Assembly: GCF_011682145.1 (NCBI RefSeq)
Contig: NZ_WHJH01000023.1
Location: 30,057 to 94,056, forward strand
DNA from: Massilia mucilaginosa
GTDB taxonomy: Bacteria > Pseudomonadota > Gammaproteobacteria > Burkholderiales > Burkholderiaceae_D
DNA length: 64,000 bases
Direction of reading: 5' to 3'
Numbering within the stretch: the first letter of the stretch is position 1; each line of letters starts with the position of its first letter. Positions 28,314 through 37,601 of the stretch are shown piece after piece. The notes under the pieces are model-generated. The model did not search any database, was not told the DNA's origin, and was given only the letters and a program-made list of their open reading frames with translations. The translations under genes and the position numbers were made by a program.

Positions 28314-29000
28314 TTACGTGGACAGACGCGAGAATCGGAAATCGCAGTGGGTCGCGCCGCCAGCCAAGGTTTGCGTCCTTTCCAGGCGGATGCCACGGGT
28401 AGCATAGGCGTCGACATCGAGCCCGCAAATGTTCGGCAAAATCTCCTCGTCTCCATGGCGGGCTGCGAATTTGCAAAAGCCGCAAGCGGTGTAGTTGATG
28501 CCGAATTCAAAGTTATCACCCGGTCCAGGTTCGACAAAATCGCAGACGAAATCTTGCGGAAACTCGGACTGATGGCTGGCTGTAACACTTTTCGCAGCGT
28601 GCTCGCGCAGCAGGGACTGATTTTCCGGCGACATGAATTGACGGCCCGAGGCGAGACGTTCCGCTTCGGGCACGGTGAGCAACTGCGTTTTGTAGGTCTT
28701 GCGTTCGATGTCGCCGATCACCGGCAGCGGCAGGCCGCGTCGTCGAAGTACGCGGCTGATGGCCATAAAGCCGATGAGACGCATGAAAAAGTCGCTCATA
28801 CGGCTTGCCGTGCCGCCGACATAGGGCATACGGGTCAGCACGACGGCAAATTCGCCCATCACCTCAAGCCTGATCTCATCGATATCGGATAGCTGCATGC
28901 ACTCGCACAAGAGCGGTTCGGCAAGGTCGAGGCGATGGCGCATGGCGGCCTCCATTGCAGCGCGATGCGACTCGTAAAAGGGATGGATGATCTCAGTCAC
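28314..29000 (-). CDS. L-2-amino-thiazoline-4-carboxylate hydrolase family protein
   Basis: A 228-aa protein whose C-terminal half has the ATC-hydrolase family layout: a [11 protein letters not shown] cysteine pair, a NICGLDVD segment and the terminal THCDFRFSR. In Pseudomonas this family opens the thiazoline ring of ATC on the way to L-cysteine. The frame is open much further upstream, but GTG 29000 has AGAGAGGTGTCCC immediately before it and begins [13 protein letters not shown], so I chose that start. It is divergent from the OsmC-YcaO gene across 259 bases, which may share control. Confidence 0.82.
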   Translation of the reverse strand: MTEIIHPFYESHRAAMEAAMRHRLDLAEPLLCECMQLSDIDEIRLEVMGEFAVVLTRMPYVGGTASRMSDFFMRLIGFMAISRVLRRRGLPLPVIGDIERKTYKTQLLTVPEAERLASGRQFMSPENQSLLREHAAKSVTASHQSEFPQDFVCDFVEPGPGDNFEFGINYTACGFCKFAARHGDEEILPNICGLDVDAYATRGIRLERTQTLAGGATHCDFRFSRLST

Positions 29001-29259
29001 GGGACACCTCTCTGATATACACATCAATATCGCCCATCGGCTTCTGCGCCGGGGGGCGTCCGCGCGGCCGCTGGCAGCGCGGCGGAATTGGGGGGCACCG
29101 ATCGGATTGTACCGGCTCTCGCTGACGCTTTCCATCCAGTTCACAGGCTTTCCCGACTGGAGGTGATCGCCTCGACAAGGTCGACGGCAGCTATGCTGTG
29201 AGGGCAAAAGCGACGATAATGCTGGCTCACCCATTTGAACACTCTTTTAGAATTCCCCC

Positions 29260-31479
29260 ATGGAAATTAAGGTCAACTTTCTCGATAAGCTTCGTCTTGA
29301 AGCCAAGTTCGATGATTTCACAGTGGTCGCCGACCAGCCCATCCGCTACAAGGGCGATGGCTCCGCGCCTGGTCCGTTCGATTACTTCCTTGCCTCATCG
29401 GCCTTGTGCGCGGCTTACTTTGTGAAGTTGTATTGCGTAACTCGCAATATTCCTACCGAAAATATCCGTCTGTCGCAGAACAATATCGTTGATCCGGAAA
29501 ACCGTTATCAGCAGATTTTCAAGATCGATGTCGAGCTGCCGGCGGATATCTCCGATAAGGACCGCCAGGGCATTCTTCGCTCCATCGAGCGTTGCACGGT
29601 AAAGAAAGTGGTGCAGGCCGGCCCCGAGTTCGTGATTAACGAGGTCGATAACCTGGATGCCGATGCGCAGGCCTTGCTGACCTTGACGCCGGCGTCCGAC
29701 GCGAGCACCTATATTCCGGGCAAGGATCTGCCCCTGGAGCAAACCATCGCCAATATGTCCGGCGTGCTGGCCGGCCTGGGCATGAAGATTGAAATCGCTT
29801 CATGGCGCAATATCGTTCCCAATGTGTGGTCGCTGCATATCCGCGATGCGCACTCGCCGATGTGTTTTACCAACGGCAAGGGATCGACCAAGGAAAGCGC
29901 GCTGGCGTCGGCCTTGGGCGAATTTATCGAACGCCTCAATTTCAATCACTTTTACGGCGGTACGTTCTGGGGCGACGACATCGCCAACGCGCCGTTTGTC
30001 CATTACCCCGACGAGCGCTGGTTCAAGCCCGGCCGCAAAGATGCGCTGCCGGCCGAGATTCTCGACGAATACTGCCTGGAAATCTACAATCCCGATGGCG
30101 AGTTGCGTGGGTCCCATCTGTACGACACCAACTCCGGCAATGTGGAGCGCGGCATCTGTTCGCTGCCGTACGTGCGCAAATCGGACGGCGCGGTGGTCTA
30201 TTTCCCGTCCAACCTGATCGAAAACCTCTACGTCAGCAATGGCATGAGTGCCGGGAATACGCTGGCCGAAGCGCAGGTGCAATGCTTGTCGGAGATTTTC
30301 GAAAGGGCGGTCAAACGCGACATCCTGGAAGGTGAAATCGCCTTGCCCGATGTGCCGCAGGAGGTGCTGGCGAAATACCCTGGCATTCTGGCCGGCATAG
30401 CCGGATTGGAAGAGCAGGGCTTTCCGGTGCTGGTCAAGGATGCGTCGCTCGGTGGGGCTTACCCGGTCATGTGCGTGACCCTGATGAATCCGCGCACGGG
30501 CGGCGTGTTTGCCTCGTTCGGCGCGCATCCAAGTTTCGAAGTGGCGCTGGAACGGAGCCTGACCGAACTGCTGCAGGGGCGCAGTTTTGAAGGCTTGAAC
30601 GACTTGCCGCGACCGACCTTTGTCAGTAACGCCGTCACCGAGCCGAATAACTTTGTCGAACACTTCATCGATTCCAGCGGCATCGTGTCGTGGCGCTTTT
30701 TCAGTGCCAAGGCCGATCATCCGTTTGTCGAATGGGATTTCTGCAGCCCGGGCGACAACGCCAATGCCGAGGAAGCCGCGACCTTGTTCGGCATTCTGGA
30801 AGACATGGGCAAAGAGGTATACATGGCGACGTACGAGAATCTGGGCGCCGCCGCCTGCCGCATTCTGGTGCCGGGTTACTCGGAAGTCTATCCGGTCGAC
30901 GATTTGATCTGGGATAACACCAACAAGGCACTGTTGTTCCGCGCCGATATCCTGAACTTGCATCGTCTGGACGAAGCCAGCCTCGAAGCACTGCTTGAGC
31001 GGATGGAAAACAGCGAGCTGGACGAGTACGCCGACATCGCCACCTTGATCGGGATCGAGTTCGACGAGAACACGGTTTGGGGGCAGCTGACCACGCTGGA
31101 ATTGAAGCTGCTGATTCATCTCGCATTACAGCAATTCGAGGAGACCCAGGAGCTGGTGGAAGCCTTCCTGCAGTACAACGACAACACGGTCGAGCGGCGA
31201 CTGTTTTACCAGGCCTTGAACGTCGTGCTCGAGGTGCTGCTCGATGACGAATTGGAGATGGACGATTATGCGGTCAATTTCCGCCGCATGTTTGGCGACG
31301 CTCGCATGGATGCGGTCATGGGGTCGGTGGACGGCAGCGTGCGCTTCTTCGGATTGACGCCGACCAGTATGAAACTGGAAGGGCTCGACAAGCACGAACG
31401 CCTGATTGACAGCTACAGGAAAGTGCACAGCGCACGCGCCAGGGTTGCGGCTGCATCCAGCAAGGGCGGCGCAGTCTAG
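29260..31479 (+). CDS. OsmC-YcaO fusion protein
   Basis: A 739-aa protein. Residues about 1-140 form an OsmC-like domain (GPFDYFLASSALCAAYFVKLYC, containing the usual Cys). From about 190 to 560 is a YcaO domain, with ATP-site segments GKGSTKESALASALGEFIERLN and EAQVQCLSEIFERAVKR. The rest is a helical TPR-like tail. YcaO enzymes use ATP to activate backbone amides for cyclodehydration or thioamidation; E. coli YcaO has been linked to RimO-dependent S12 modification. No precursor peptide or TfuA partner is visible nearby. ATG 29260 is the start of a full OsmC domain. Confidence 0.9.
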   Translation: MEIKVNFLDKLRLEAKFDDFTVVADQPIRYKGDGSAPGPFDYFLASSALCAAYFVKLYCVTRNIPTENIRLSQNNIVDPENRYQQIFKIDVELPADISDKDRQGILRSIERCTVKKVVQAGPEFVINEVDNLDADAQALLTLTPASDASTYIPGKDLPLEQTIANMSGVLAGLGMKIEIASWRNIVPNVWSLHIRDAHSPMCFTNGKGSTKESALASALGEFIERLNFNHFYGGTFWGDDIANAPFVHYPDERWFKPGRKDALPAEILDEYCLEIYNPDGELRGSHLYDTNSGNVERGICSLPYVRKSDGAVVYFPSNLIENLYVSNGMSAGNTLAEAQVQCLSEIFERAVKRDILEGEIALPDVPQEVLAKYPGILAGIAGLEEQGFPVLVKDASLGGAYPVMCVTLMNPRTGGVFASFGAHPSFEVALERSLTELLQGRSFEGLNDLPRPTFVSNAVTEPNNFVEHFIDSSGIVSWRFFSAKADHPFVEWDFCSPGDNANAEEAATLFGILEDMGKEVYMATYENLGAAACRILVPGYSEVYPVDDLIWDNTNKALLFRADILNLHRLDEASLEALLERMENSELDEYADIATLIGIEFDENTVWGQLTTLELKLLIHLALQQFEETQELVEAFLQYNDNTVERRLFYQALNVVLEVLLDDELEMDDYAVNFRRMFGDARMDAVMGSVDGSVRFFGLTPTSMKLEGLDKHERLIDSYRKVHSARARVAAASSKGGAV

Positions 31480-31727
31480 CCAATCCCGGGCGGCGACGTC
31501 GCACAGGGCCGCACCGGCTCGCGGAGCAGCCAGTGCTTAGCGGGTCATGCCGGCTTCGCATCACTGCGCCGCAAGACTGAGCAGATCGGCGCCGCCAAGT
31601 ATGAGCGGCCGCCGGTGCGCACGCCGACCAGACGGTAATTCGAGGTGCCCCAAAGTTCGGTGGATTGGACAGAGGTGGCATGCTCGCTCGTCGCGTACTG
31701 CTTACTTCTCGTCGCAATGACGTTGAA

Positions 31728-31919
31728 TCAGTCGTCTCTTTTGTCCGCCTCTGATTTATCAACGAACCAGGCTAATATTGCCGTCATTCCTACCGAAGCG
31801 GCGAGCAAGACAAATCCCCACAGAGTATGCGTCTTCCACAGCCCGATCAGTGCCAAAAGGAAAAAGACAAAATGGAATAGAAAATGCGCCTTCCAAATGC
31901 TCTTCGGTTTCAAACTCAT
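31728..31919 (-). CDS. Small inner-membrane protein (63 aa)
   Basis: A 63-aa protein with two predicted transmembrane helices (about residues 11-28 and 34-53), a basic N-terminus (MSLKPKSIWK) and a charged C-terminus (DKSEADKRDD). An almost ideal RBS (GGAGGAATGC) sits before ATG 31919, which supports a real gene although it is short. No family is recognised. It is flanked by about 250 and 190 bases of non-coding DNA. Confidence 0.7.
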   Translation of the reverse strand: MSLKPKSIWKAHFLFHFVFFLLALIGLWKTHTLWGFVLLAASVGMTAILAWFVDKSEADKRDD

Positions 31920-32110
31920 GCATTCCTCCAATCCTGCCTATTTTTCTCAGGATTGAGTCCCAGTTCCGACATGGAAATCGAAGCGATAAATAGAAGCAAA
32001 TTGATACTTTTCCCTCGCTTCTGCTGCGAATTTTCTCGTCGGAATAGATCGAGTTGCCAATGCGATTGATGGCCGACAAGGGCGACCGGCGTGTGACAAG
32101 GGGCGCGTCC

Positions 32111-32611
32111 CTATGGTGAGGGCGTGGCGCGCTGGACCAGCAAGCGGGACAGTGCACCCTCGCTGTTGATGTCCAATGTAATCGTGTCCCCGTGCACTTC
32201 GCCCGAAAAGCGGGTGAGTACGACCTGGCCCGTTGACGGCAGCCGGTACTGGGTATCGAATGACAGGTGCTGGTCCCGGATGCGGCCGTTCACGATGCTG
32301 GCCTCGCCGATCGGTACGCTGGCCGTGCCGGTGAGCAGCCCGTTGGCGCTGTTCAGGTCGAAACGAAACTGCGCCTGTCTTCCGCCGCCGAGATCCATCG
32401 CACCTACCCAGCGGCCGCTCGGGTCGCCGGGTTCGGCCGCCGCGCTGCCGACGTCAAAGGACGGCGTCGGCGCGGCTCCCTGGCTGGCATGAGACGCGGG
32501 CAATGGCGCATCGGGCTGGTCGCTCGGTGCGGCAAGCCACGCCGTCACCGCCATCGTTGCACCAGCCAGCGCGGCGATGGCGGCGCCGCTGCGCCAGGAT
32601 GCCCAGTCCAT
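32111..32611 (-). CDS. Membrane-anchored hypothetical protein (166 aa)
   Basis: A 166-aa protein with one N-terminal hydrophobic segment (about residues 9-27), a Pro/Ala-rich linker, and a C-terminal beta-rich domain (WVGAMDLGGGRQAQFRFDL onward), probably in the periplasm. The start is ATG 32611, with RBS GGGAGC; the upstream extension is not needed. Nineteen bases follow the stop of the exported 546-aa protein, so the two are likely cotranscribed. Function unknown. Confidence 0.72.
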   Translation of the reverse strand: MDWASWRSGAAIAALAGATMAVTAWLAAPSDQPDAPLPASHASQGAAPTPSFDVGSAAAEPGDPSGRWVGAMDLGGGRQAQFRFDLNSANGLLTGTASVPIGEASIVNGRIRDQHLSFDTQYRLPSTGQVVLTRFSGEVHGDTITLDINSEGALSRLLVQRATPSP

Positions 32612-32630
32612 GTCTGCTCCCTGCGTCAGC

Positions 32631-34271
32631 TTACTTGCACAGCGGACAAGCGGCCTCGGTCGCCGGCGACTGCAACACGCCACCGCCCACAATCACAGGG
32701 CGGGTGCCCTTGGCGCTCACCTTGTCCTTGAAGATTGCCGCTTCCGGATTTCCCAGCGTCGACAATCCCTGGCCATTTAATGCCTGGTTCGGGAAGTAGC
32801 TGCTGCTGTAGGCCTTGACAGCGCCGGCATCGAGATTTCCGATGGCAATTTCGGTGTGCCCAGCCACGCTGCATGGATCCACACCGGGAGCAACCTCGGC
32901 CGATTCGCAGACCTTGACGTCGGTCAGTCCGTAAGCCCCCGTGTTCGTCACCGAACCGCTGTAGTTGATCTTTACCACCAGCTGGTTGTTCTGTGCCACC
33001 AGGTCGACGTCGCATACCTTCGTTACCGCCAGCCCGCCGGGCGGAGTGGTCGTGCAGGTCGCACTATCGGTATCGGTGATGCTACCGGAGCCGGTTGATG
33101 CGGCAGCCGTGACGGTGCCAAGTGTCGTCAGCGTGTTCGACGAATACTGGCCCCGGAAGCAGATGGCGCCGCCGGCGGCGAGCGACGCAGGCGATTGCGG
33201 CGTCGTGGTGGGCGAGCCGCCCGCGTCGCAAGTGAAGAAGCCAACCGTGCCAGCAATAAATGCCGGTTTGCTGGAAACCGAAACGCTGGTGACCGTGCCG
33301 CCGCCTTCGTTGGTGATGCGGCCCTTCAGCGTATTGAGGACGGTATTGGTCGCCGCCTGGAAGACCGAGCCTTCGCACACAGTCGTCACTTCGAGACGGC
33401 ATACCGGGAAGCTGGCAATGATGAAGTTCTTGATGGACGCGTTGGGTTCGGCCGACGAACGGCTGGTTGCCATGAAGGTTGAAAAGCAGGAATCGGAGCC
33501 GGGCAGCAATTTGGTGATGTTGATCCCGCCTTCGAAGAATTGACCCGGCTGCACGGTGCCCGCCCATGGAATGTTCAGGGTGGTATTGTTGGTGGCGCCG
33601 CAGACGCGATCGGCGGGGTCGCAATAGACCCCGGCTACACTGGTCGGCCCGACGCCGATCGACCCCTGGTCTGCCAGCGCGCCCGCCTGCCACTTGAAGA
33701 TGCGCACAGTGGTGACAGCGCCGCCGTTGCTGTACTCGAAGGCGACCAGTACATCGCCGTCCGCGTGGGTGGCAGGCTGCCCGGTCACCGGGTTGATGAA
33801 GGTGCCTGTGGCGTCATTGCGCACCACGGGATTTTTGAAAAACCAGAATCCCAGGCTGGCCGTGCCGGAAAACGAATCGCGGTCGGCGCCAAAGTTAATG
33901 ATCAGGTCACCGGCGTTGGAATAGGCTGCCGCGTAGCCGTTTTTCATGTCGGTTTTTGGCGGCGATGAACCCAGGTCGTAGCGCCATGTGCCGATGTCGA
34001 GCGTGTCTTTGGAACCGTTCCTGAACACCGCCGGGACGGTGTCGGCCACGATGCCGGTTGCGCGCACCGTGTTGGCCTGGTTTGCCGGGAAGCTCTCCCA
34101 GTCGTCGGGCGGGGCGGCGCCCGATGGATCGGCAGTATTTCCGTCGAGTACCAACATACCGGTAAGCACGCCCGCGTGCGCCGGCGCCAGCGCCAACGTT
34201 GAACACAGCAGCGCTCCGACCACGGCGCCCGTCATCCTCTGCATTGCATTGCGAATATATTGAGTGTCCAT
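32631..34271 (-). CDS. Exported protein with DUF11-like beta domains (546 aa)
   Basis: A 546-aa protein with a clear signal peptide cleaved near ALAPAHA. The mature part is Thr/Ser/Gly-rich. The first half has a region typical of exported choice-of-anchor type proteins (DDWESFPANQANTVRA onward). The second half has two Ig-like DUF11-type stretches with regularly placed Cys (LEVTTVCEGSVFQ and LAVTKVCDVDLVA). It is probably a surface or extracellular structural protein. No sorting motif is seen; it ends ACPLCK. GGGAGC lies before ATG 34271. It precedes the 166-aa gene in an operon. Confidence 0.75.
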   Translation of the reverse strand: MDTQYIRNAMQRMTGAVVGALLCSTLALAPAHAGVLTGMLVLDGNTADPSGAAPPDDWESFPANQANTVRATGIVADTVPAVFRNGSKDTLDIGTWRYDLGSSPPKTDMKNGYAAAYSNAGDLIINFGADRDSFSGTASLGFWFFKNPVVRNDATGTFINPVTGQPATHADGDVLVAFEYSNGGAVTTVRIFKWQAGALADQGSIGVGPTSVAGVYCDPADRVCGATNNTTLNIPWAGTVQPGQFFEGGINITKLLPGSDSCFSTFMATSRSSAEPNASIKNFIIASFPVCRLEVTTVCEGSVFQAATNTVLNTLKGRITNEGGGTVTSVSVSSKPAFIAGTVGFFTCDAGGSPTTTPQSPASLAAGGAICFRGQYSSNTLTTLGTVTAAASTGSGSITDTDSATCTTTPPGGLAVTKVCDVDLVAQNNQLVVKINYSGSVTNTGAYGLTDVKVCESAEVAPGVDPCSVAGHTEIAIGNLDAGAVKAYSSSYFPNQALNGQGLSTLGNPEAAIFKDKVSAKGTRPVIVGGGVLQSPATEAACPLCK

Positions 34272-34604
34272 TTCAGTGCTCCCATTTTTCTGTTGGTATC
34301 GAATGCGGCCGACGGCAATGGCCGCTCAACTTTGGAAAAAGCTGGTATGTCGTTACGAACTTCGCTACGCCGTTCCGCCCAAAACGTTTCTGTGGCGTAC
34401 ACCCGCGGCTATTTCATAGGTGGAATTGGTTGATGAATACGAGCTTTCAAATATTTTGTGGTCCGATTATGCAAACTGCATTGCGCAAAGCGAGGCCGGC
34501 GCTTGCGTTTGACGTGGAGGGCGATTCGGCGATGCGATTAATGGAACCCGGTATCATTCCGCCAGGGAGCAATAACGCACCGCGAACAAGAGATTGGATT
34601 CTTT
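34272..34604. other. Divergent intergenic region, no gene seen
   Basis: This 333-base region lies between the exported protein (minus) and the MYG1 gene (plus). It must hold the promoters of both. I see no convincing gene or strong terminator; open frames here lack RBS and have shadow-like composition. Confidence 0.5.
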
Positions 34605-35561
34605 ATGGTAATAGTGACTCACAGCGGCAAGTTTCACGCCGACGACGCATGGGCTGTTGCAGTGCTGAAGATATTGTTTCCGCAGGCGGAGGTTGTACGC
34701 ACGCGCGATGCGGCACGGGTCGAGGCGGCTGACTTTGCCGTCGATGTCGGCGGTATTTGGGACGCCGCCACGGGGCGCTTCGACCATCACCAAAAGGGTT
34801 TCAGCGGCGCGCGCCAGACGGGCGTGCCCTACGCAAGCGCGGGACTGGTGTGGAAGGAATATGGGGCACGCTGCGTGATCACGCTGGCGGCGGCGCATAC
34901 GGGCCATCGCTTGTCGGATGACAAGGCGGCCGAGATGGCAGATTCAATCGACGCCGATGTCGTGCAGTACCTGGACCTGTCCGACGTGGGTGCGGCCAAG
35001 AATGCGCCGGGCGGCTATGGCCTGTCGGCGGTGGTGTCCGGGTTTAATCCGAACTGGCTCGACGAACAAAGGCTGGGCTACGGCGACGCCGATGATGCCT
35101 ACAGGCTCAGTCAATTTACCCGCGCCATGGACCTGCTCACCGACATCATGACCAATGCCGTGAAATACCGCGTCGGCGTTTTGCTCGCGGTGGAGCAGGT
35201 GAGGCAGGCGGAAGTACTGGAGGAGGGCACGGTACTGTTCCTGCAAAATGGCGCAGTGCCATGGGGGCAAGTGGTGCGCGAGGAAATGCCGAAGCTGCTG
35301 TTCGTCATCAGTCACAATATTGCCGAGCAGCGCTACATGATCCACGCAATTCCGGTCAGCCCCGACAGCTTCAAGGCGCGCGCGGATTTGCCGGAGGCAT
35401 GGGCCGGCTTGCGTGACGCGCAGCTGGCCGCGGTGACCGGGGTTGAAGATGCCGGTTTCTGCCACAATGGCCGGTTCATTGCGTCGGCCAAGTCGTATGA
35501 GGGTATACGCCGCATGGCGTCCTTGGCGCTTGAAGCGCTTAAGCAGCCGCGCGACGTTTAG
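34605..35561 (+). CDS. MYG1 family DHH-type phosphoesterase/exonuclease
   Basis: A 318-aa protein of the MYG1 (UPF0160) family, related to DHH phosphoesterases. Metal-binding motifs are visible: THSGKFHADDAW near the N-terminus, VDVGGIWD, and RFDHHQKGF (the DHH signature). Eukaryotic MYG1 is a 3'-5' RNA exonuclease; the bacterial role is not established. Start ATG 34605 gives MVIVTHSGKFHADD, the expected N-terminus. It is monocistronic. Past its end the sequence loses coding character for 1.2 kb. Confidence 0.9.
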   Translation: MVIVTHSGKFHADDAWAVAVLKILFPQAEVVRTRDAARVEAADFAVDVGGIWDAATGRFDHHQKGFSGARQTGVPYASAGLVWKEYGARCVITLAAAHTGHRLSDDKAAEMADSIDADVVQYLDLSDVGAAKNAPGGYGLSAVVSGFNPNWLDEQRLGYGDADDAYRLSQFTRAMDLLTDIMTNAVKYRVGVLLAVEQVRQAEVLEEGTVLFLQNGAVPWGQVVREEMPKLLFVISHNIAEQRYMIHAIPVSPDSFKARADLPEAWAGLRDAQLAAVTGVEDAGFCHNGRFIASAKSYEGIRRMASLALEALKQPRDV

Positions 35562-35814
35562 TTATTGCCCCCGTAGGTGGACCGCTATCGCGACGTTGAA
35601 ACACCAGGTGGCAAAAACTTCACCATGGCTTCCACCAAGACTTCTTTGAAACGACAACGCGCGCTTGCAAGAAAACACGAGCACTGCTAGATGCCTTGGC
35701 AATTCTTTCCATGCTCGTGTAAAACTCGCCATCGCGAACGCGCTGAATCGTTGAACTCGGCGGGGATTGTGCCGGCTTGAGAAAACGAAAGATACAACGC
35801 CGACTGGATCAAGG

Positions 35815-36005
35815 AAACGCAACACGTTGTAAACTACCGTCTCTCCCAAACTATGTAGTCGCGGGTGCCCGATGCGCTTCATTTTGCTAGAAAAGACTCA
35901 TGATTTGCGCAACGAGGTACCTGCATTTCAAGAAGCCTGCCATTTGTGCATAATGACGCGCAGCAAACGCAACACCTTGCAACGAAAAATACGCCGAAAC
36001 GCAAC
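35815..36005 (+). repeat. Iteron site A (AAACGCAAC repeats with ACTATGTAGT core)
   Basis: AAACGCAAC occurs at 35815-35823, 35965-35973 and 35997-36005. An imperfect core, ACTATGTAGT at 35850-35859 (inverted repeat ACTA-TG-TAGT), is followed by GATGCG at 35871-35876. The same three elements occur at identical spacing (offsets 35 and 21) in site B near 58.8 kb. The arrangement suggests binding sites for a recombinase or transposase. Confidence 0.6.
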
Positions 36006-36065
36006 AGTCCGATTCGAAAGCCATGTCGGCCAGAGCAGGGTCACCCGCCCCGGACGCGGGGTAAC

Positions 36066-36161
36066 AAATGCGTCCTTAACCTGCGCGTGCAGCCGACTGG
36101 CCGTCAACGTTTGGAACTTCTTCAGCGTCTGCAAGATGAACGGCAGGTAGGGAGGGACCAT
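36066..36161 (-). pseudogene. Probable IS21-type transposase (IstA) fragment
   Basis: A stretch of 32 codons reading VPPYLPFILQTLKKFQTLTA and SRLHAQVK resembles the linker between the HTH and catalytic domains of IS21-family IstA proteins. There the pattern is roughly PYxPFIxxxLxxFPxLTAxRL. It is a fragment only; no catalytic residues or IstB partner are present. Confidence 0.35.
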
Positions 36162-36776
36162 CAATCGGCGTGCCGGGCCGGGACGTGGCCACCACCGCAC
36201 CGCCTTTCCCAGAACAAATTCTAACGAAAAGGCGAACCATAAACCTTGTCTAAATCGCCACGATCGTCAAACGCAGTCAAATTGAAGCGGATTCTGACCG
36301 GCGTTCACACCACATAACGGATAGTGCGGTATTCGGGTTCAGTTCAGTGGTCGTTGCCTGTCCCCACCATCTGCGGAACATCGCCGCGACTAAGCAGGCA
36401 GCTGACGCGCTGGGCGGTGAATTGGGAGCGTCCGTGACCCGCTCCGGGCGGCGCAGCTACAGGCAGTGCGAGCTGTGGAATTAGCTGTGCGGGTAAATGT
36501 GTCACTTTACACCTGGTTCAGAGGGAAAACAGGCACGTAGAGCGGTACCACATTGCTGTCCACTACGGCCGGCGCGCCCTGCTCCGGGTTTTCAGGCCGA
36601 GGGGACCTGGGTGGTGCGGGCAGAAGGATTCGCCCCGCTGCCGTACCAAGGTGTATCAAAAAACCAACGGCGTAAATATATTATGCCTTCGTTGGCCGAA
36701 AGATATCAATCAGCTGTATTCTTTCTTATCGATCTGACATTTACTCAGCTTCAAGTTCATCGCTCTCGGAGATCCT

Positions 36777-37598
36777 ATGAAAGGCGCCAAAGTATCGTTG
36801 GCAATCTTGTTAGTTATTTCCAGCGTATATGCGCGTTCGGAAGAACCCCCTGCACGATCGGAACTGTGCAAGTCAACGCGCATCGCTTTGTTAAAGCAGG
36901 CCGACAAACCGTTAATTCTCCCGGACAAAAAATTATCCAAAAAGGAATACAACGTCGTGACGACGGAGCGGGCCTGCGTGCAATCCTATGGCATCGGCTA
37001 TCCGGGGGGCGTCGCGGGGCTCATGAAGGCAACTGCGACTGAATTCAAGGCTGACTTGGTGCTCCTGACTGGCCTGGTCAACACGGCAAAAAACAAAACG
37101 CTCAGCCGCGCTCAGTTACAGGCGGTGGTCGAGGAGCTCACGCCACAGAAAAATAGTGACAATCAAACCTTAAATGCGAGCAATCGCGACACGATGCGCA
37201 CCAAGCAAATCCAGGACGGTATGAACCGCGAGCAGATGCTGCTATGGGGCCATCATCTCTATTTACGGAAACTGTATGAAGAGGGCAGCGATCAAAAATT
37301 GATCGATGAAGTGCTGGCATTGCAAGGGCAGTTCAATATGGCTGTGGCATCGCGCACATGGGACGAGGCAGAGAGCCACACCTACTTTTCAGTGCAATCA
37401 TTGAAGAACATGATCACGATATATGCATTCAAAGCGCAGGCCAGGCTCGCCAAGGGCAACGGCCAGGCCGGTAAAGCGCTGCTTGCAAACTATATGAAAG
37501 CGCGTAAAGCATTCATTCCGATGTTTGGAGTAACGGGAGGAGATCCAACTGGCGAAATCCGGGCGCCGTACTGTGCTATGAAACTCCGCAAGGGTTAG
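36777..37598 (+). CDS. Exported hypothetical protein, first gene of CHAT-like operon (273 aa)
   Basis: A 273-aa protein with a signal peptide (about residues 1-19, ending SVYA). The mature part is Lys/Gln-rich and mostly helical, with Cys at the start and end of the chain. I recognise no family. RBS GGAGATCCT precedes ATG 36777. It is followed after 3 bases by the next gene, so it is the first cistron of a three-gene operon. GC content is lower than in the core genes, consistent with transfer. Confidence 0.72.
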   Translation: MKGAKVSLAILLVISSVYARSEEPPARSELCKSTRIALLKQADKPLILPDKKLSKKEYNVVTTERACVQSYGIGYPGGVAGLMKATATEFKADLVLLTGLVNTAKNKTLSRAQLQAVVEELTPQKNSDNQTLNASNRDTMRTKQIQDGMNREQMLLWGHHLYLRKLYEEGSDQKLIDEVLALQGQFNMAVASRTWDEAESHTYFSVQSLKNMITIYAFKAQARLAKGNGQAGKALLANYMKARKAFIPMFGVTGGDPTGEIRAPYCAMKLRKG

Positions 37599-37601
37599 GC
37601 C

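Larger units (their letters stand above)
35562..36776. other. Non-coding island boundary region
   Basis: About 1.2 kb without an intact gene. It holds an iteron-bearing repeat site (35815-36005) and a probable IS21-type transposase remnant (36066-36161, minus). The rest (36200-36776) has several short open frames with no RBS or recognisable product. Its mosaic content is typical of the edge of an accessory region. Confidence 0.6.

Noticed and set aside
31490..31720. Possible 3' fragment of a minus-strand gene after the YcaO gene
   Set aside because: The frame has no start codon or RBS and no family resemblance; it could be chance in GC-rich DNA.
34199..34732. 177-codon plus-strand frame before MYG1
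   Set aside because: Overlaps the start of the exported-protein gene and the MYG1 gene in other frames, with no RBS or domain.
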